From contig JALGAS010000003.1 of the NCBI GenBank assembly GCA_023078685.1, positions 1,984,001 through 2,048,000 of the forward strand: 64,000 nucleotides of DNA, in the 5' to 3' direction. Both the position numbers and the translations under genes were made by a program. Source of the DNA: Neopestalotiopsis rosae. Taxonomy: Eukaryota; Ascomycota; Sordariomycetes; Amphisphaeriales; Sporocadaceae. Each line of letters begins with the position of its first letter. Positions within the stretch are counted from its first letter, which is position 1. The notes beneath the pieces are model-generated. The model ran no database searches. It was not told the origin of the DNA and saw nothing but the letters and a program-made list of their open reading frames with translations. Of the stretch, positions 1-10,513 are shown in pieces.

Positions 1-613
1 CCGAAAAAACACAGTTGGTCGCAAAGGGAATGATAGGCCTATAGTTGCGATTTTCCGACACCCGGTTTGGAAATCTACATCAAACACAGCACTACATTCC
101 AAAACTATATACAGAGCTACCAAACTGAGCCAGCTTTATTGACAGAACCTGGCATCGTGAATAAGATTGTTGTAACCATTACACAAAAGATTTCATCATT
201 TCTTACAACACGAGCAATCAAACCACGACAATGAAGGCTTAACCTGGGGATCATTCTTTGTTCTTCGTTATCGCGCCCTATATAACATTTCCAATTAAAG
301 TTGTGTAAGAAGCAGTTGTGAAAGCAAAAGGCTATTGTTATATGCGGACAGGTTCTGTTATATCCAACTCTGACAAGCAAACAAACAATCGGCCCACATT
401 GCCATAGATATTCCCCGCAGACAAAGGCATTTGTATATTGCTGAGTTCGGTCAAGATGACGTATATCAATGAGTTACGATGGACTCAAAGGCTCTGGTTG
501 TACAGGAACATAACCATCCAGCAATCGCAACTGTAAGATCTTCCACAAATTCGTCACAGAAACACATCAAAGATACACGCAGCTCACATTTCAACCTTTC
601 AAGGAAATTCATA
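1..613. other. Non-coding left edge
   Basis: No open frame here has recognisable protein features. The right part probably belongs to the 5' region of the hydrolase gene that follows; in-frame ATGs at 479 and 614 are candidate first exons for it. Confidence 0.5.
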
Positions 614-835
614 ATGGCTAATCCTCAGCATATCGAAATTAAGCCTGCAGTGCTTGTAGGTGTCTTGGACATGCCATGACTCGGCATAGAAGGAGCAGCC
701 AAGCTGACAAACTTTTCTTCAAAGAACACAGTTTCAGAGCCCAGAAAGAAAGAGTCAGAGCCCGAAAAGGACGAGAAAGGACGTATTGTCAATGTTGATA
801 GCGTGGCGGAATTAGAGGTGGATGATTCTTCTTGT

Positions 836-2392
836 ATGGTCGAGGTGCAGTTTGAAGCAGCCCTGGATCACCGAAGAGATACACACCATGATTTCAAGAA
901 TCGCAACATCGTTCTCATTTCCACGTTCGTCTTTGGAGACGTCGAGCAGGGCACGATCACGACAGTAGACCACTTCCGGACCCAACTGCAGCAAGCGAAG
1001 AAGGTTACCGTCTTCCTTTGTGGTGGACCAGGAGATAAAAATGAAGCAGGTCGCAATAAAGACTTCAACGATGAGTATCTGAAGGATAAGGGGTGTCTGA
1101 TCTTCTTGAACTACAGGGGCACCGGCTCAGGTAGCGAGATGCGAAACAAAGCCAAGTCCAAACGCCATTTTCACGACACGAGACCTTTAGTGGTTACCAA
1201 TGATGTGCAGCAGCGCTACATCAACTTGGTCAACTCAGAGCGCTCGCAGAGAAGTCTAGCAGGGACGACCCTGAGCGAGCCTGAAGCTAGGGACATGGCG
1301 AATCTACTCACGCTGTTCCGCCAGGACAGTATCGTTTATGACCTAGAGTCGATTCGTCAGTGCCTCTTTGGAAAGGACAAACCTATTCACGGCTCACACC
1401 GCAGCATCCCACAGCGCAAGTGGCACATCTTTGGCCAGTCGTACGGTGGCTGGATCTCGCTCACATATCTGTCCCTGTACCCAGACAGTCTTGAGAGCAG
1501 CACCATCACTGCTGGTCTCGCACCGATCACAGCCGAATGTGACGATACGTACTGTAAACTGTTCGAGGTGGTCAAGTCTCGCAACGACAGATACTACGGA
1601 CAATATCCTGGAGACATCAAGAAGGTCAAAGACATCGTTCGGGCTCTTCTGGAATACAGTGAAGGTATCACGGTTGAAGACGGCCGTCTCACGGCGCGGC
1701 GCTTTCTGTGTATCGGTCGCAACCTTGGCGCTCGAGAAAAGTTCCCAAAGCTGAATGAGCTCATCACAAAGCTGCACAAGGCTGCCATCAGCAAATTTGA
1801 CCAAAACTTAGAGCAGGTTCAGGAAGCTTTGAAGATGTACAAGGAAGAAGACAGCTGGAAATTTGATCGGAGACCTCTTTACGCCGTGCTCCACGAAGCC
1901 ATGTATTGCCGAAAGAATGCATCGGACTGGTCAGCCAGGAGGGTGGCCAGCGAATTGACAGAATTCAAATGGGCAGGTTCAGACGAAACAGGCCGACGAA
2001 CACTTCTGAAGCACATTTGCAAGGAAGACGACGACAAGCACAAGATTTACTTTTCTGGGGAGATGGTATATCCATTCATGTTTGAGGACTACGACGCCCT
2101 CAAGCCGCTCAAAGACGTGGCTGAGAAGCTCGCTCAACACGAGTGGACCGACCCGTACGACATTGCGACTCTACAGAAAAACAAGGTTTCCGTCACGGCC
2201 GTCAGTTACAAGTCGGACATGCATGTCCACCCGGACCTGTCCGAGGCCACCGCGGCACTTATCGCTGGGATCAGACACGAGGCCCTGAAGAAAGTTCCGG
2301 GCACGGAAGACGAATTTCAGCATGCATCGCTGCGCACTGATACCGCCGCAGTGTTTAAGGCGCTTAATACTTTGGGAAATGACTCAAAGTAG
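836..2392 (+). CDS. Proline iminopeptidase-like alpha/beta hydrolase (S33)
   Basis: This is a serine hydrolase of the prolyl aminopeptidase type, which removes N-terminal Pro (or other) residues from peptides. Counting from the ATG at 836 I see the oxyanion motif GGPG at residues 63-66, an RGTG motif, the nucleophile elbow GQSYGG with Ser202, a candidate acid in YKSDMHV (Asp461) and a histidine in FQHASLR (His496). These match the family's usual order. No signal peptide or membrane segment is visible, so a cytosolic enzyme is likely. The 5' end is unsettled. The same frame is open from 680 to 835 with charged, coding-like sequence but no ATG, so an upstream exon is likely, perhaps from the ATG at 614 with a GTAGGT donor at 656. 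I could not fix the acceptor. The substrate cannot be told from sequence. Confidence 0.8.
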   Translation: MVEVQFEAALDHRRDTHHDFKNRNIVLISTFVFGDVEQGTITTVDHFRTQLQQAKKVTVFLCGGPGDKNEAGRNKDFNDEYLKDKGCLIFLNYRGTGSGSEMRNKAKSKRHFHDTRPLVVTNDVQQRYINLVNSERSQRSLAGTTLSEPEARDMANLLTLFRQDSIVYDLESIRQCLFGKDKPIHGSHRSIPQRKWHIFGQSYGGWISLTYLSLYPDSLESSTITAGLAPITAECDDTYCKLFEVVKSRNDRYYGQYPGDIKKVKDIVRALLEYSEGITVEDGRLTARRFLCIGRNLGAREKFPKLNELITKLHKAAISKFDQNLEQVQEALKMYKEEDSWKFDRRPLYAVLHEAMYCRKNASDWSARRVASELTEFKWAGSDETGRRTLLKHICKEDDDKHKIYFSGEMVYPFMFEDYDALKPLKDVAEKLAQHEWTDPYDIATLQKNKVSVTAVSYKSDMHVHPDLSEATAALIAGIRHEALKKVPGTEDEFQHASLRTDTAAVFKALNTLGNDSK

Positions 2393-3388
2393 TGGTTGTC
2401 AGACTCTGACTTTTATCTTATCTCTTTTAATTCGTAGAAGGTTGTTCACTTTGGTTAATTATAGAAACAGAAACTAACGATAGATGATAGAGGGAATGAT
2501 GGTTGGAGTCCTAACTATCGAAAAGAAACCAAAAATATACACAATTTGACTTTTTACAAGCTAGCATACAACCAAACTATGAACAATGACATAAATTGCG
2601 CAACACTTATGATGGGGATGTCTTGACGATACCATACATAATTGCAGCGACTGTGAAGACTAAGTTTTCATTAAAACAAAACTATAGATGTGTAGCGTTT
2701 ATAGGACCAAGTGCCTGATTGGTTGTCCATTATAAATCTCTGAGTGTTTGGTTGAGCGCCACATCGGTCTGGTGTCTGCGCCAGTTGGGCAATGTTATTC
2801 CATTCTTTCTGTGATGCATTCAAAATTCACGGTACGGGCGGCTCGGAAGCATTAAGCCTTATACCTTGATGAACAAGTTAGTTGCAGGTTACCTTATCTA
2901 GTAAGTAGTACAGTATAATACTAGCTCGGCGGATGGCTCGAGCCGCCAGTGAGCATATTTGAGCAAGTTGAACACTCCTGTTTCGTTTACCCGGTCTCCA
3001 CACATACATGAAGAGGACCCCTGGACTAACGCGCGACACTGTTCTAAATCAGAACCCTACTATTCGCCATCGTAACAAGGAAACAATTACAGGCTAGTTG
3101 TATGCAAGTTAGGCTGATTTCATTGTGGGTTGCTTCATACTCTGAAAGTGGAAGGGGAATAAAACCATGTGACTTCCGGCGTTGTTCATCTTTATATTAC
3201 TTCCTCCAACCTCTTGGCATTCTGCCACAATTGATCCAAACAACCACAAATGCGATCTCCGCAAGTGACATGGGACTTATTACCAGCACTTCCTGCTTCT
3301 AGTCAACAGTTATTCTCAAAAATCGAAGACCTCTTCCCACGGACACTGTTGGTCTGTTAATAGGAAACACAACGGCGACTAGGTCGAG
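2393..3388. other. Intergenic region upstream of the metalloreductase
   Basis: No gene is visible. It holds a tandem TATC pair at 2414-2423 (two overlapping GATA-factor cores on the minus strand) and TGAGCAAG at 2960-2967, listed separately. It is presumably the promoter of the reductase gene. Confidence 0.5.
2960..2967 (-). promoter_or_regulatory. TGAGCAAG motif (candidate Mac1-type copper element) before the reductase
   Basis: TGAGCAAG reads CTTGCTCA on the other strand. That shares the TGCTCA core of the copper-regulator Mac1 sites known from yeast (TTTGCTCA) and Aspergillus (TGTGCTCA). It lies about 420 nt upstream of the reductase ATG. A related TGAGCATA is 10 nt to its left, starting at 2950. 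The same octamer occurs twice before the copper transporter. Function is inferred. Confidence 0.35.
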
Positions 3389-5519
3389 ATGGAGTCTATA
3401 ATGTGGCTTGACCAACCGGTCACACTACACGGCTCTCGCGAGGACGACTGTGAATTGACTGCGGAACAATGTGCATACCGTGCAGGACACTGGAGATATT
3501 GGTAGGCATTGGTCATTCCCGAATGCTAAAACAGGTACTAATTACTATCAAACCTCGCAGGTACATTGCGGATTGGGTTTATGCCCTCGGAACCATCTAC
3601 TTCTTCATGGCCACCATAGCAGTATGCACATTTGGCTTCTGGGCTTTGCGGCTGGCCCCAAAGTCGTTGCGAGCCAACAAGTCGTGGCAGAAGCTGGTCA
3701 GCAGTTTTCGTTTTCTGGCTTACAAGCACTCGAACTCGAGGGCACTGTATAGCTATTTGCCATCGCTCGGGGTTGGCATCTTATTAGTGATTGGCGGCGC
3801 TTTCTTCTTTTGTAGGCATCATCCCTCTCATGATACAAGCTTTTGGATACTGATTTTTCTTACAGTAATGACTTTGGGACCTCAGCCTTATTACTGGCCC
3901 AACACAAGGACATTGACCTATGCCGGCTCTCCTCCGATTGCAACCCGAGCGGGCTGGATGGCTCTTGCCTGTCTGCCATTTGTAGTGTTAGTCTACGTCT
4001 CACAGTCCTCTATAATCATTTTGGTTCGATTGTAGGCTAACAAGATTGCTAGCATTCTGCCCACCAAGGCTAACACGATTGCTTCCTTCACCGGCGTGTC
4101 CCATGATCGGCCCATCGTTTTCCACAACTGGGTTGGCTGGGCCATGTTTGTCCTCGCACTCATCCACACCTTTCCATTCATCATATATCACCAATGGGTG
4201 GGAGATTTGAGCATGCAATGGACCATGAGCATATTTTACTGGTCAGGGACTGCTGCGCTCATTTGCCAGGCCTACCTCCAGTTCATGTCCATCTCGTGGA
4301 TTCGGTAAGTTTGACAATAGCGTCTTTGGAAGACTTCTTTGACTGATGTCCCGATTCATGTAGCAACCGGTTCTACGAGTTCTTCAAGCTCACACATTTT
4401 GCCGCAGCCATCCTCTTCATCTTATTTCTGTTCTTCCACTGTGACTACACACTCAGCTCCTGGTAGGTTTGCTTTGCATTGACACCCTTACGAATTATGA
4501 TCTAACACTTTGAAAGGGACTACTTTATCGCCGCCGGCGTTCTCTACACGCTCTCCTGGCTCTACTCCCAAACGAGAATCTACTTTGAGCACGGAATCTC
4601 GCGCAGGGCCACTTTTGAAATGGTTTCCGACGTTTGCATGAAAATCACGATCCCGATTAACGCAAAGTGGACGACGGCTCAGCATATTTTCCTGCGCTTC
4701 CTCACGTTGGACGCGCACTCTCTGGCAGCGCATCCGTTTACGATTTGCAGCATTCCTGCTCCTAGCGAGGAGTCCGGAAAGACCAAGATGGTATTCTATG
4801 TGCAGCCCCGAGGCGGTACCACGGGACGCTTGGCCAAGATGGCAGCAAAGCAACCCGGATACACTGTACCCGTCTTGATCGACGGTCCGTACGGAGGCGT
4901 TCAGAATCGGCCATTGACGGAATACACCCGCAGCATGGTCGTAACCTGCGGGTCTGGTGCCGCATTATCACTAGGTCCGGCCATGGACGTCATTGCCAAG
5001 TCTGTCTCCCACAATCGCGGGAAGTTGGCTCATCGCATGCACATTGTGATTGCGACTCGAGACCAAGGCCTACTTCAGTGGTTCGAAGATGCGTTGCTCG
5101 CATTCATGGAAGATATTGGGGCGTCTTGGCCAGCGGAACAGCTCGGGATTTCTATTTACCAGACTGGCTCTTCAGACTCGACTCGTACTTCTTCGGATGA
5201 GGAAAAGGGCAGCAGCAACAAAGTCTCGAGCACAGCGCAAGGGAGACTTCCCATAATGGTATATTCAGGAAGGCCCAACCTCTCCGCTCTGGTCCGCGAT
5301 GCTACCTTGGAGTCGGATACCACGGTAGGCATCCTCGCGTGCGGCCCAGCAGGTGTGCTTCAAGAGGTTCAAAGCGAGGCCGCTGCTGCACAATTACGCA
5401 TCTTGAAATCCGAAGCTGGAGCAAGAGAAGTGTATCTGCACTCGGAGTTATTTTCGTAAGTCACACCAAAAGTCCTCTCTGTTTGAATATCACGGTTAAT
5501 TTGACGTTGCAGCTGGTAA
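3389..5519 (+). CDS. Ferric/cupric reductase transmembrane component (FRE family)
   Basis: This membrane flavocytochrome b passes electrons from NADPH through FAD and two hemes to extracellular Fe(III) or Cu(II). I derive six exons: 3389-3501, 3561-3981, 4036-4304, 4364-4462, 4517-5455 and 5513-5519, giving 615 residues. The intron-2 donor could instead be at 3985, adding one residue. Two His-x13-His pairs on successive helices (about 208/222 and 279/293) are the bis-heme ligands. HPFT at about 373 binds FAD. A CGSGAALSLGP loop and a late CGPAG motif bind NADPH. The last exon is 7 nt and supplies only the final Trp, an aromatic C-terminus as expected in this superfamily. The copper transporter gene follows in the same direction 1.1 kb downstream, so the substrate may be Cu(II) as well as or instead of Fe(III). 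Confidence 0.9.
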
Positions 5520-6047
5520 ACATTACAAGATTGTAATACGTGGAATGAATCATGATGCTACGAAGATATAATGACTAGAAATAACGAATAGACGTTTAAT
5601 TTCGAAGTAATTTCTTTGATACCCGACTGAAGAAATCGTACAGATGCTTGGTGATGTTGTATTGTCCGTTGAGAATAAAGTATTACAGGGCCCTTGGTCC
5701 AAGGTCTTGGCAATGCCGATCCCCAAGCCAAGCTTCAAACAGAAGGCATAGTGGATAGACTATAGCATGCAAAGCTAAATAGGCAGGCAACTAGAAATGG
5801 AGTTGTGTTCTCACAGATGTCTGTCTCAGAGCTCTTTCGGCACATAGCATTGACACAGAGACTGTGACATTACAGAGCTTAAATTTCCGGATTGCAACAT
5901 TCCGTAATGATTGATGGTATCCAACTGCAACCCATCGGTGGTACTCGGAGATAATGGCACAGCATCGCTATTTGGCGAGGTGGGAGCGACACCTGGATGT
6001 CCCCTCGCCCTACCGGTATTAAGCAGCAAATGTAATGCAGGTATCGG

Positions 6048-6055
6048 TGAGCAAG
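6048..6055 (-). promoter_or_regulatory. TGAGCAAG element 1 (candidate copper-response site)
   Basis: TGAGCAAG followed by TTT, about 550 nt before the CTR ATG. The 11 bases TGAGCAAGTTT recur exactly at 6166. The reverse strand has the TGCTCA core of Mac1-type sites. The role is inferred from motif and context. Confidence 0.35.
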
Positions 6056-6165
6056 TTTACGCTCAGATGTTGGATGCGTGTGTGTGGTTCATTCTCACCA
6101 TTTAGTGTCAATGTGGACGCGCGGGAGTGGCGCCAACTGAACTGGGATGGCATTTTGAGAGAGAT

Positions 6166-6173
6166 TGAGCAAG
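6166..6173 (-). promoter_or_regulatory. TGAGCAAG element 2 (candidate copper-response site)
   Basis: Second exact copy of TGAGCAAGTTT, 118 nt after the first and about 430 nt before the CTR ATG. Paired sites are typical of copper-starvation promoters in yeast. The role is inferred. Confidence 0.35.
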
Positions 6174-6316
6174 TTTCTCTTTGTGAGGGGATGGATCTGC
6201 ACTGCACACACAACGGGCATGGCACCCAAGCACCCAACGCACCCATGAAAAAGAGAGCGCGTTTTACAGTGGAGGAAGGAAGTTACTTTCTATTCCTGGT
6301 AAAACAAACAGCGTCT

Positions 6317-6324
6317 TGAGCAAT
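6317..6324 (-). promoter_or_regulatory. TGAGCAAT element 3 (variant site)
   Basis: One-base variant of the repeated element, about 280 nt before the CTR ATG. It is weaker evidence than the two exact copies. Confidence 0.25.
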
Positions 6325-6598
6325 TTTGGCTGACGGAAAACAAAACTCTCGGTAATTCAGCTCAAATTGAATTATTAGAAGACGGCAACCGCTTACTCTT
6401 GAAGCTGGAGTATCCAAAGTCTTTCTCTATTTCCATGCAACATTGAAGTGACTTGAACAAGGACACTTGCAGATCTGTTCGCATAGACTCAATACGGCCA
6501 CCGACTATACACAGCCTGAATCGATAAAAAGAAAGCATCAGCACAACTTAATACATCGAACCATATCAGCATCACCACATTCTTTTGCAGCCGCAAAA

Positions 6599-7270
6599 AT
6601 GGACATGTCAGGAATGACAATGGCAACCGCCACCTCCACCGGCATGTCGGACATGACCATGACCATGACGAGCGCAATGTCCACATCAACCAGCATGGAC
6701 GGCATGGACATGTCGTCGTCCTCGTCCATCCTCATGGACTCGTCGGAAATGGCCATGGTCTTTTTCCAAGCCGTCACCACGCCCCTGTTCGCCTCGGCCT
6801 GGACGCCCACCGGCAACGGCTCCTACGCCGGCACCTGCATCTTCCTCATCGCCCTGGCCGCCCTCCACCGCGTCCTCCACGCCGTAAAGTCCATCGTCTT
6901 TGACGCCAGGTGGCACGGCCGGCAGCGGCTCATGTCCGAGGATGAAGGGTCCATGGGCGGCAGTGGCAGTAAGGAGAGACGGGCGGCGCAGCAGCTGCAG
7001 ACCGAGTGGAACAGTCATCCGTTCCGTGTGGCTACCGAGACGGCTCGAGCTCTGACGGAAGTCGTCGTGGGCGGCATCGGATACCTACTGTGAGTTTTTC
7101 CCACCAGAACCTGATACGTTCGACTACCCCACGGAGGCCAAATTACTGATGTACTTTATAGTATGCTTGCTGTCATGACCATGAACGTCGGCTACTTTCT
7201 CTCGATATTGGGCGGTATCTTTTTGGGTTCTTTCCTGGCTGGACGATTCGGCGGCCCGGCCAGCCATTGA
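6599..7270 (+). CDS. CTR-family copper transporter
   Basis: This is a trimeric Cu(I) channel subunit. Two exons, 6599-7089 and 7162-7270, joined over a 72-nt intron (GTGAGT...TATAG), give 199 residues. The N-terminal 53 residues are very Met-rich (MDMSGMTM and similar repeats), as in the copper-capturing ectodomain. TM1 lies at about 78-100. TM2 contains the selectivity motif MxxxM at Met165-Met169 (MLAVM). TM3 follows directly with GxxxG packing (GGIFLG, 181-186). A cytosolic loop with GSGSK lies between TM1 and TM2. The C-terminus lacks the Cys-His tail of some members and ends in PASH. The upstream reductase could supply Cu(I). The promoter carries repeated TGAGCAAG motifs. Whether it is at the plasma membrane or vacuole cannot be told from sequence. 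Confidence 0.93.
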
Positions 7271-7466
7271 TGAGATACGATAATGATTAATCAAATTTCT
7301 ACGTATGACTATTGCAAGAACTTGTTCAATGTCTACTGTTTCCCAATGTGTTGACTTGGTCGCGCGCGACAAGGCGGGTTTACTGTGTATTAATGTTGAG
7401 CGGGTATTGAATTATCCTCAGCTTCCCAAATCCCTGTGCCAACGTAATTTATGAATACTGCCAAGT

Positions 7467-9536
7467 TCACAGCGTGTATCTGAACTGTGGATTCTTCATA
7501 TCCGTCAGGTCGTCTTCGTATGCATGTTCGAATGCCTCCATTTCACCCGTCTTGTCTCGGCGTTGGTTCTCCCATGAGCAGACGAACCGATAAACTAGAG
7601 ACAGTGCTATAGCCGAAGCCGTGGTGGCGACTGTGACGATCCATCCAGTGGTATAGTGCGGCGCCTCGTTTGCCTTGAAGACTAGCGGACCAAGAAAGTT
7701 GCCTTGTGGTTTACATTAGCCATTGAGCCATCTGCAGAGGGAAGCAATTTCCCTACCTAGACAGTAGCCGACAAATATACCGCTTGACCCGAGGGACCTC
7801 TTGGTGTAGCTGTACACAGTTAGCATATAATCCACTGCGTCTTAGTTGTATGCAGGTTTACCCAGCAGTATTCGCAATCTGGAGACTCATCAATACTGCA
7901 TAACCGCCACCGTAACTGGCCAAGATGTATACAGCAAAGAGCCTCCCTCCAATGGCCGTAATCGGTAGTTGCCAAAGCAAAAGACATGACAATAATGAAA
8001 ATGACGCTGTAATAGCAACCAGATAACAGCGCAAATTCGCAAACTTCATGGCAACAAAGGGTATCATGAGTTCAATCGTGCCAATGACCGCCCCCGCCGG
8101 CATGACCAGGAGAAGAGACTCGAGACCCGAGAATCCAAGGTCGGATATGATGATTGGTGTAAATGTTGAAATGGGCCCATTGACTACAAGTAACAGAAAG
8201 GCCATGGCAAAGGCGAGCCAGAACTTGACGTCGGCCAGCAGCTCTGCGAGTTGTTCCTTTTTGAAGTGAGTGTTGCGCACGCCAGAGTTGTTCGTTCGCA
8301 TTCTCGCCACGGCAATGTAGCGTTCCTAGTTAACCCAAAGTGTTTAGCAAATGGCTACGAGATTGTCTCTTTGTGCAGCACCTACCCTTTCTGAAAGTCG
8401 TTTGGCACGAGTTGGATCTGGCAGTAGCAGGAACAAGATGACAAACGACCACAGTATAGTGATCAGACCCGCGACAATGTACATGTATCGCCAAGGGGAT
8501 AGGGAGCCCTGTATATGGCCCAAGCCATAATTGATCAACGGTGCAACGATCGAAACATATCCTGTGGCGCAATACCAAGCCCTATAAATTTCCGGGTCAG
8601 CTGAAAGTTCGTTATTCAATCTCACGCAAATACTCACCCCATCCGAAAGGCTTGTTCTTGCTTCTTATACCATCTAACAACCATGTTAGCCTAAGTAAGA
8701 CAACAACAACAATCTAAACACGGAAGACCACATACCCTCCTACAACCAACATCCAAGCAGGACTAACGCCACTTTCCAAGATGCCGAGAAAGAACCGTTG
8801 AGCGTATAATCCCTGGTAGGTCTGACACCCCGCGGTGGTCATGAGGCAGATACCCCAGAGAAGGACGATCCCAAACATGACTCTCTCGATCGGGTACCGC
8901 TGCGCCATGGCAATGGCGGGATACGCGCCGCAGATGAAGCCGAGATAGAAGATGGAGGACGAAAAGGAGTAGCGCATGCCTACCCCGAGGTCCAAATCCT
9001 GAATCAAACCAAATAGAGCCTTGATTTCTCTATAAATTAGCACAATGCAAAGGGACGCCGGGTCTCCATCCTTCTCCTCCGTCTGAATTTGTCTTGGAGC
9101 ATGAATGCTGGGCCTCTCTTACAGCTTGTGCGAGCATGGCTTTATCGTAATACTGCAGCCCATACGTCGTCACGACAATGGACAAGAGCTGCCGGTCAAT
9201 CTTGCGGACGAGTCTCTTTTCCTCCTGCTCGGTCCACGTCCGGTCACCCTCGTAGGCGTCGAGGACGCGGATGGCCTCATCGTGGTGGACCGTGTCGAGG
9301 GTGATGGTTCTCTGGAGCTCGCCCTCCTCGACGTGTTCGTGCTTGGCTAATGCTTCTGCCGCCTCGACGTCTTGATCGTCATGGTGGTACTTGGATTCCG
9401 CTTTTGCGTCGTCCTTGTTGGTCTTGTCGTCATTGAGGGTATCGATACCCGGGTTTAGTCTGTCCGGTCCGTTTCCCTCGGGCGTGGTGCTCGGCTGTGC
9501 CCCAATTACCCCAACTCCAGACGTTTTCGAAGACAT
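7467..9536 (-). CDS. MFS transporter, Dal5/allantoate-permease-like (anion:cation symporter)
   Basis: A proton-coupled transporter of organic anions, of the Dal5/TNA1-like group. I derive seven exons on the minus strand: 9536-9123, 9019-8736, 8673-8638, 8581-8386, 8325-7862, 7809-7757 and 7702-7467, giving 560 residues in a continuous frame. The third exon is only 36 nt. An unusually long hydrophilic N-terminus (about 115 residues, rich in Asp, Glu and His) precedes the family signature around KIDRQLLSIVVTTYGLQYYD. The MFS loop 2-3 region, GRFFLG-like motif (QRFFLGILESG) and the WYKKQEQAFRMG segment of this family are present. About 12 hydrophobic segments can be traced. The start is the ATG at 9536; an upstream GTG is rejected. 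Candidate substrates include allantoate, ureidosuccinate and nicotinate; sequence alone does not decide. Confidence 0.88.
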
Positions 9537-10513
9537 TTTCACTGTTCATGTACGATTCGAATCGGCAAGATTTGTAGCGGTACAGACAGATACTAATGGC
9601 AGCAAGTATTCCAAGAAGGACTGACCGTCCAAGATTCTAGATTCGGGGGACTGGGAGAGCAATGGGATGCCATTTTATACATTTTTAATCTGCTGTTTAG
9701 TCTATCTTCTGTTTATAGAACCAATCAGAAATAGCAATGCATGCACTTCTACGAGCTAACTGTCATTGAGACTGCGGGGAATGTCTTGGAAGTCAGAAAG
9801 CAATGCAGATGCCGCGGTACAATCCTGCAAGAATAAGCGGACTTTATAGTCTCTTTCAAGCAGTGCTGTTACCATGATATGACTGGCTACTTGATGGATA
9901 ACGTAGACTACTCTGTTGGCGAGGTCTACGGAAAAACCGTGAGATGAGGAAGAAGGGAAGACTGACCCGAACTCAAGCTGCACCAGCTATCTACTGGTAG
10001 GGTTGGCGCCACCAGCATCACTTTTTTATATGTTGGCTTCGTGAGACACTGTATCTTAATGAATTGGTGTCTTATTCCTGAGCACTGCATTCCTCTCCAA
10101 GGATTGAAAATACGTGCGGTAAGTATTATATCAGTACTGCTGGATCGAAAGAGCTAACACCAGAAATATGGTACTAACTCACCCCTCTCACTTCTTCAAG
10201 TATATTACGAGAGATACTTGGTATGACTGTCGGTCTATATTATACATGAGATGAACACTTTGAACAGGAGCACGATCATAAAACAAAGCGTCGACTTCTT
10301 GATATACGCGATGCGCGCGTAGTCTCCAGCTTAATCATAGAAGGGCAGAAATAATTCAACATAGCGAAAGCATTTTTCAGCGCTACATGTAAAAACTTGC
10401 AATCGATATATTTCAAGCTTAAAAAAGCATCGTAGCAAAATTTCAAAATTCACTTCTACTAGCTTATCCGTCATTTCCTGGCGCCTTTGAGAACATTTAT
10501 GGTGTATAGCAGC
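9537..10513. other. AT-rich intergenic region
   Basis: No coding or RNA signal was seen. The left part is the promoter side of the transporter gene. The right half (10,000-10,500) is AT-rich. Confidence 0.5.

Larger units (their letters stand above)
5520..6598. other. Intergenic region and promoter of the copper transporter gene
   Basis: No gene is seen. The right half carries three TGAGCAA elements (6048, 6166, 6317), annotated separately. Confidence 0.5.

Noticed and set aside
1368..1804. Overlapping 128- and 136-codon frames within the hydrolase gene
   Set aside because: Both are out of frame with or antisense to the clear S33 hydrolase coding sequence.
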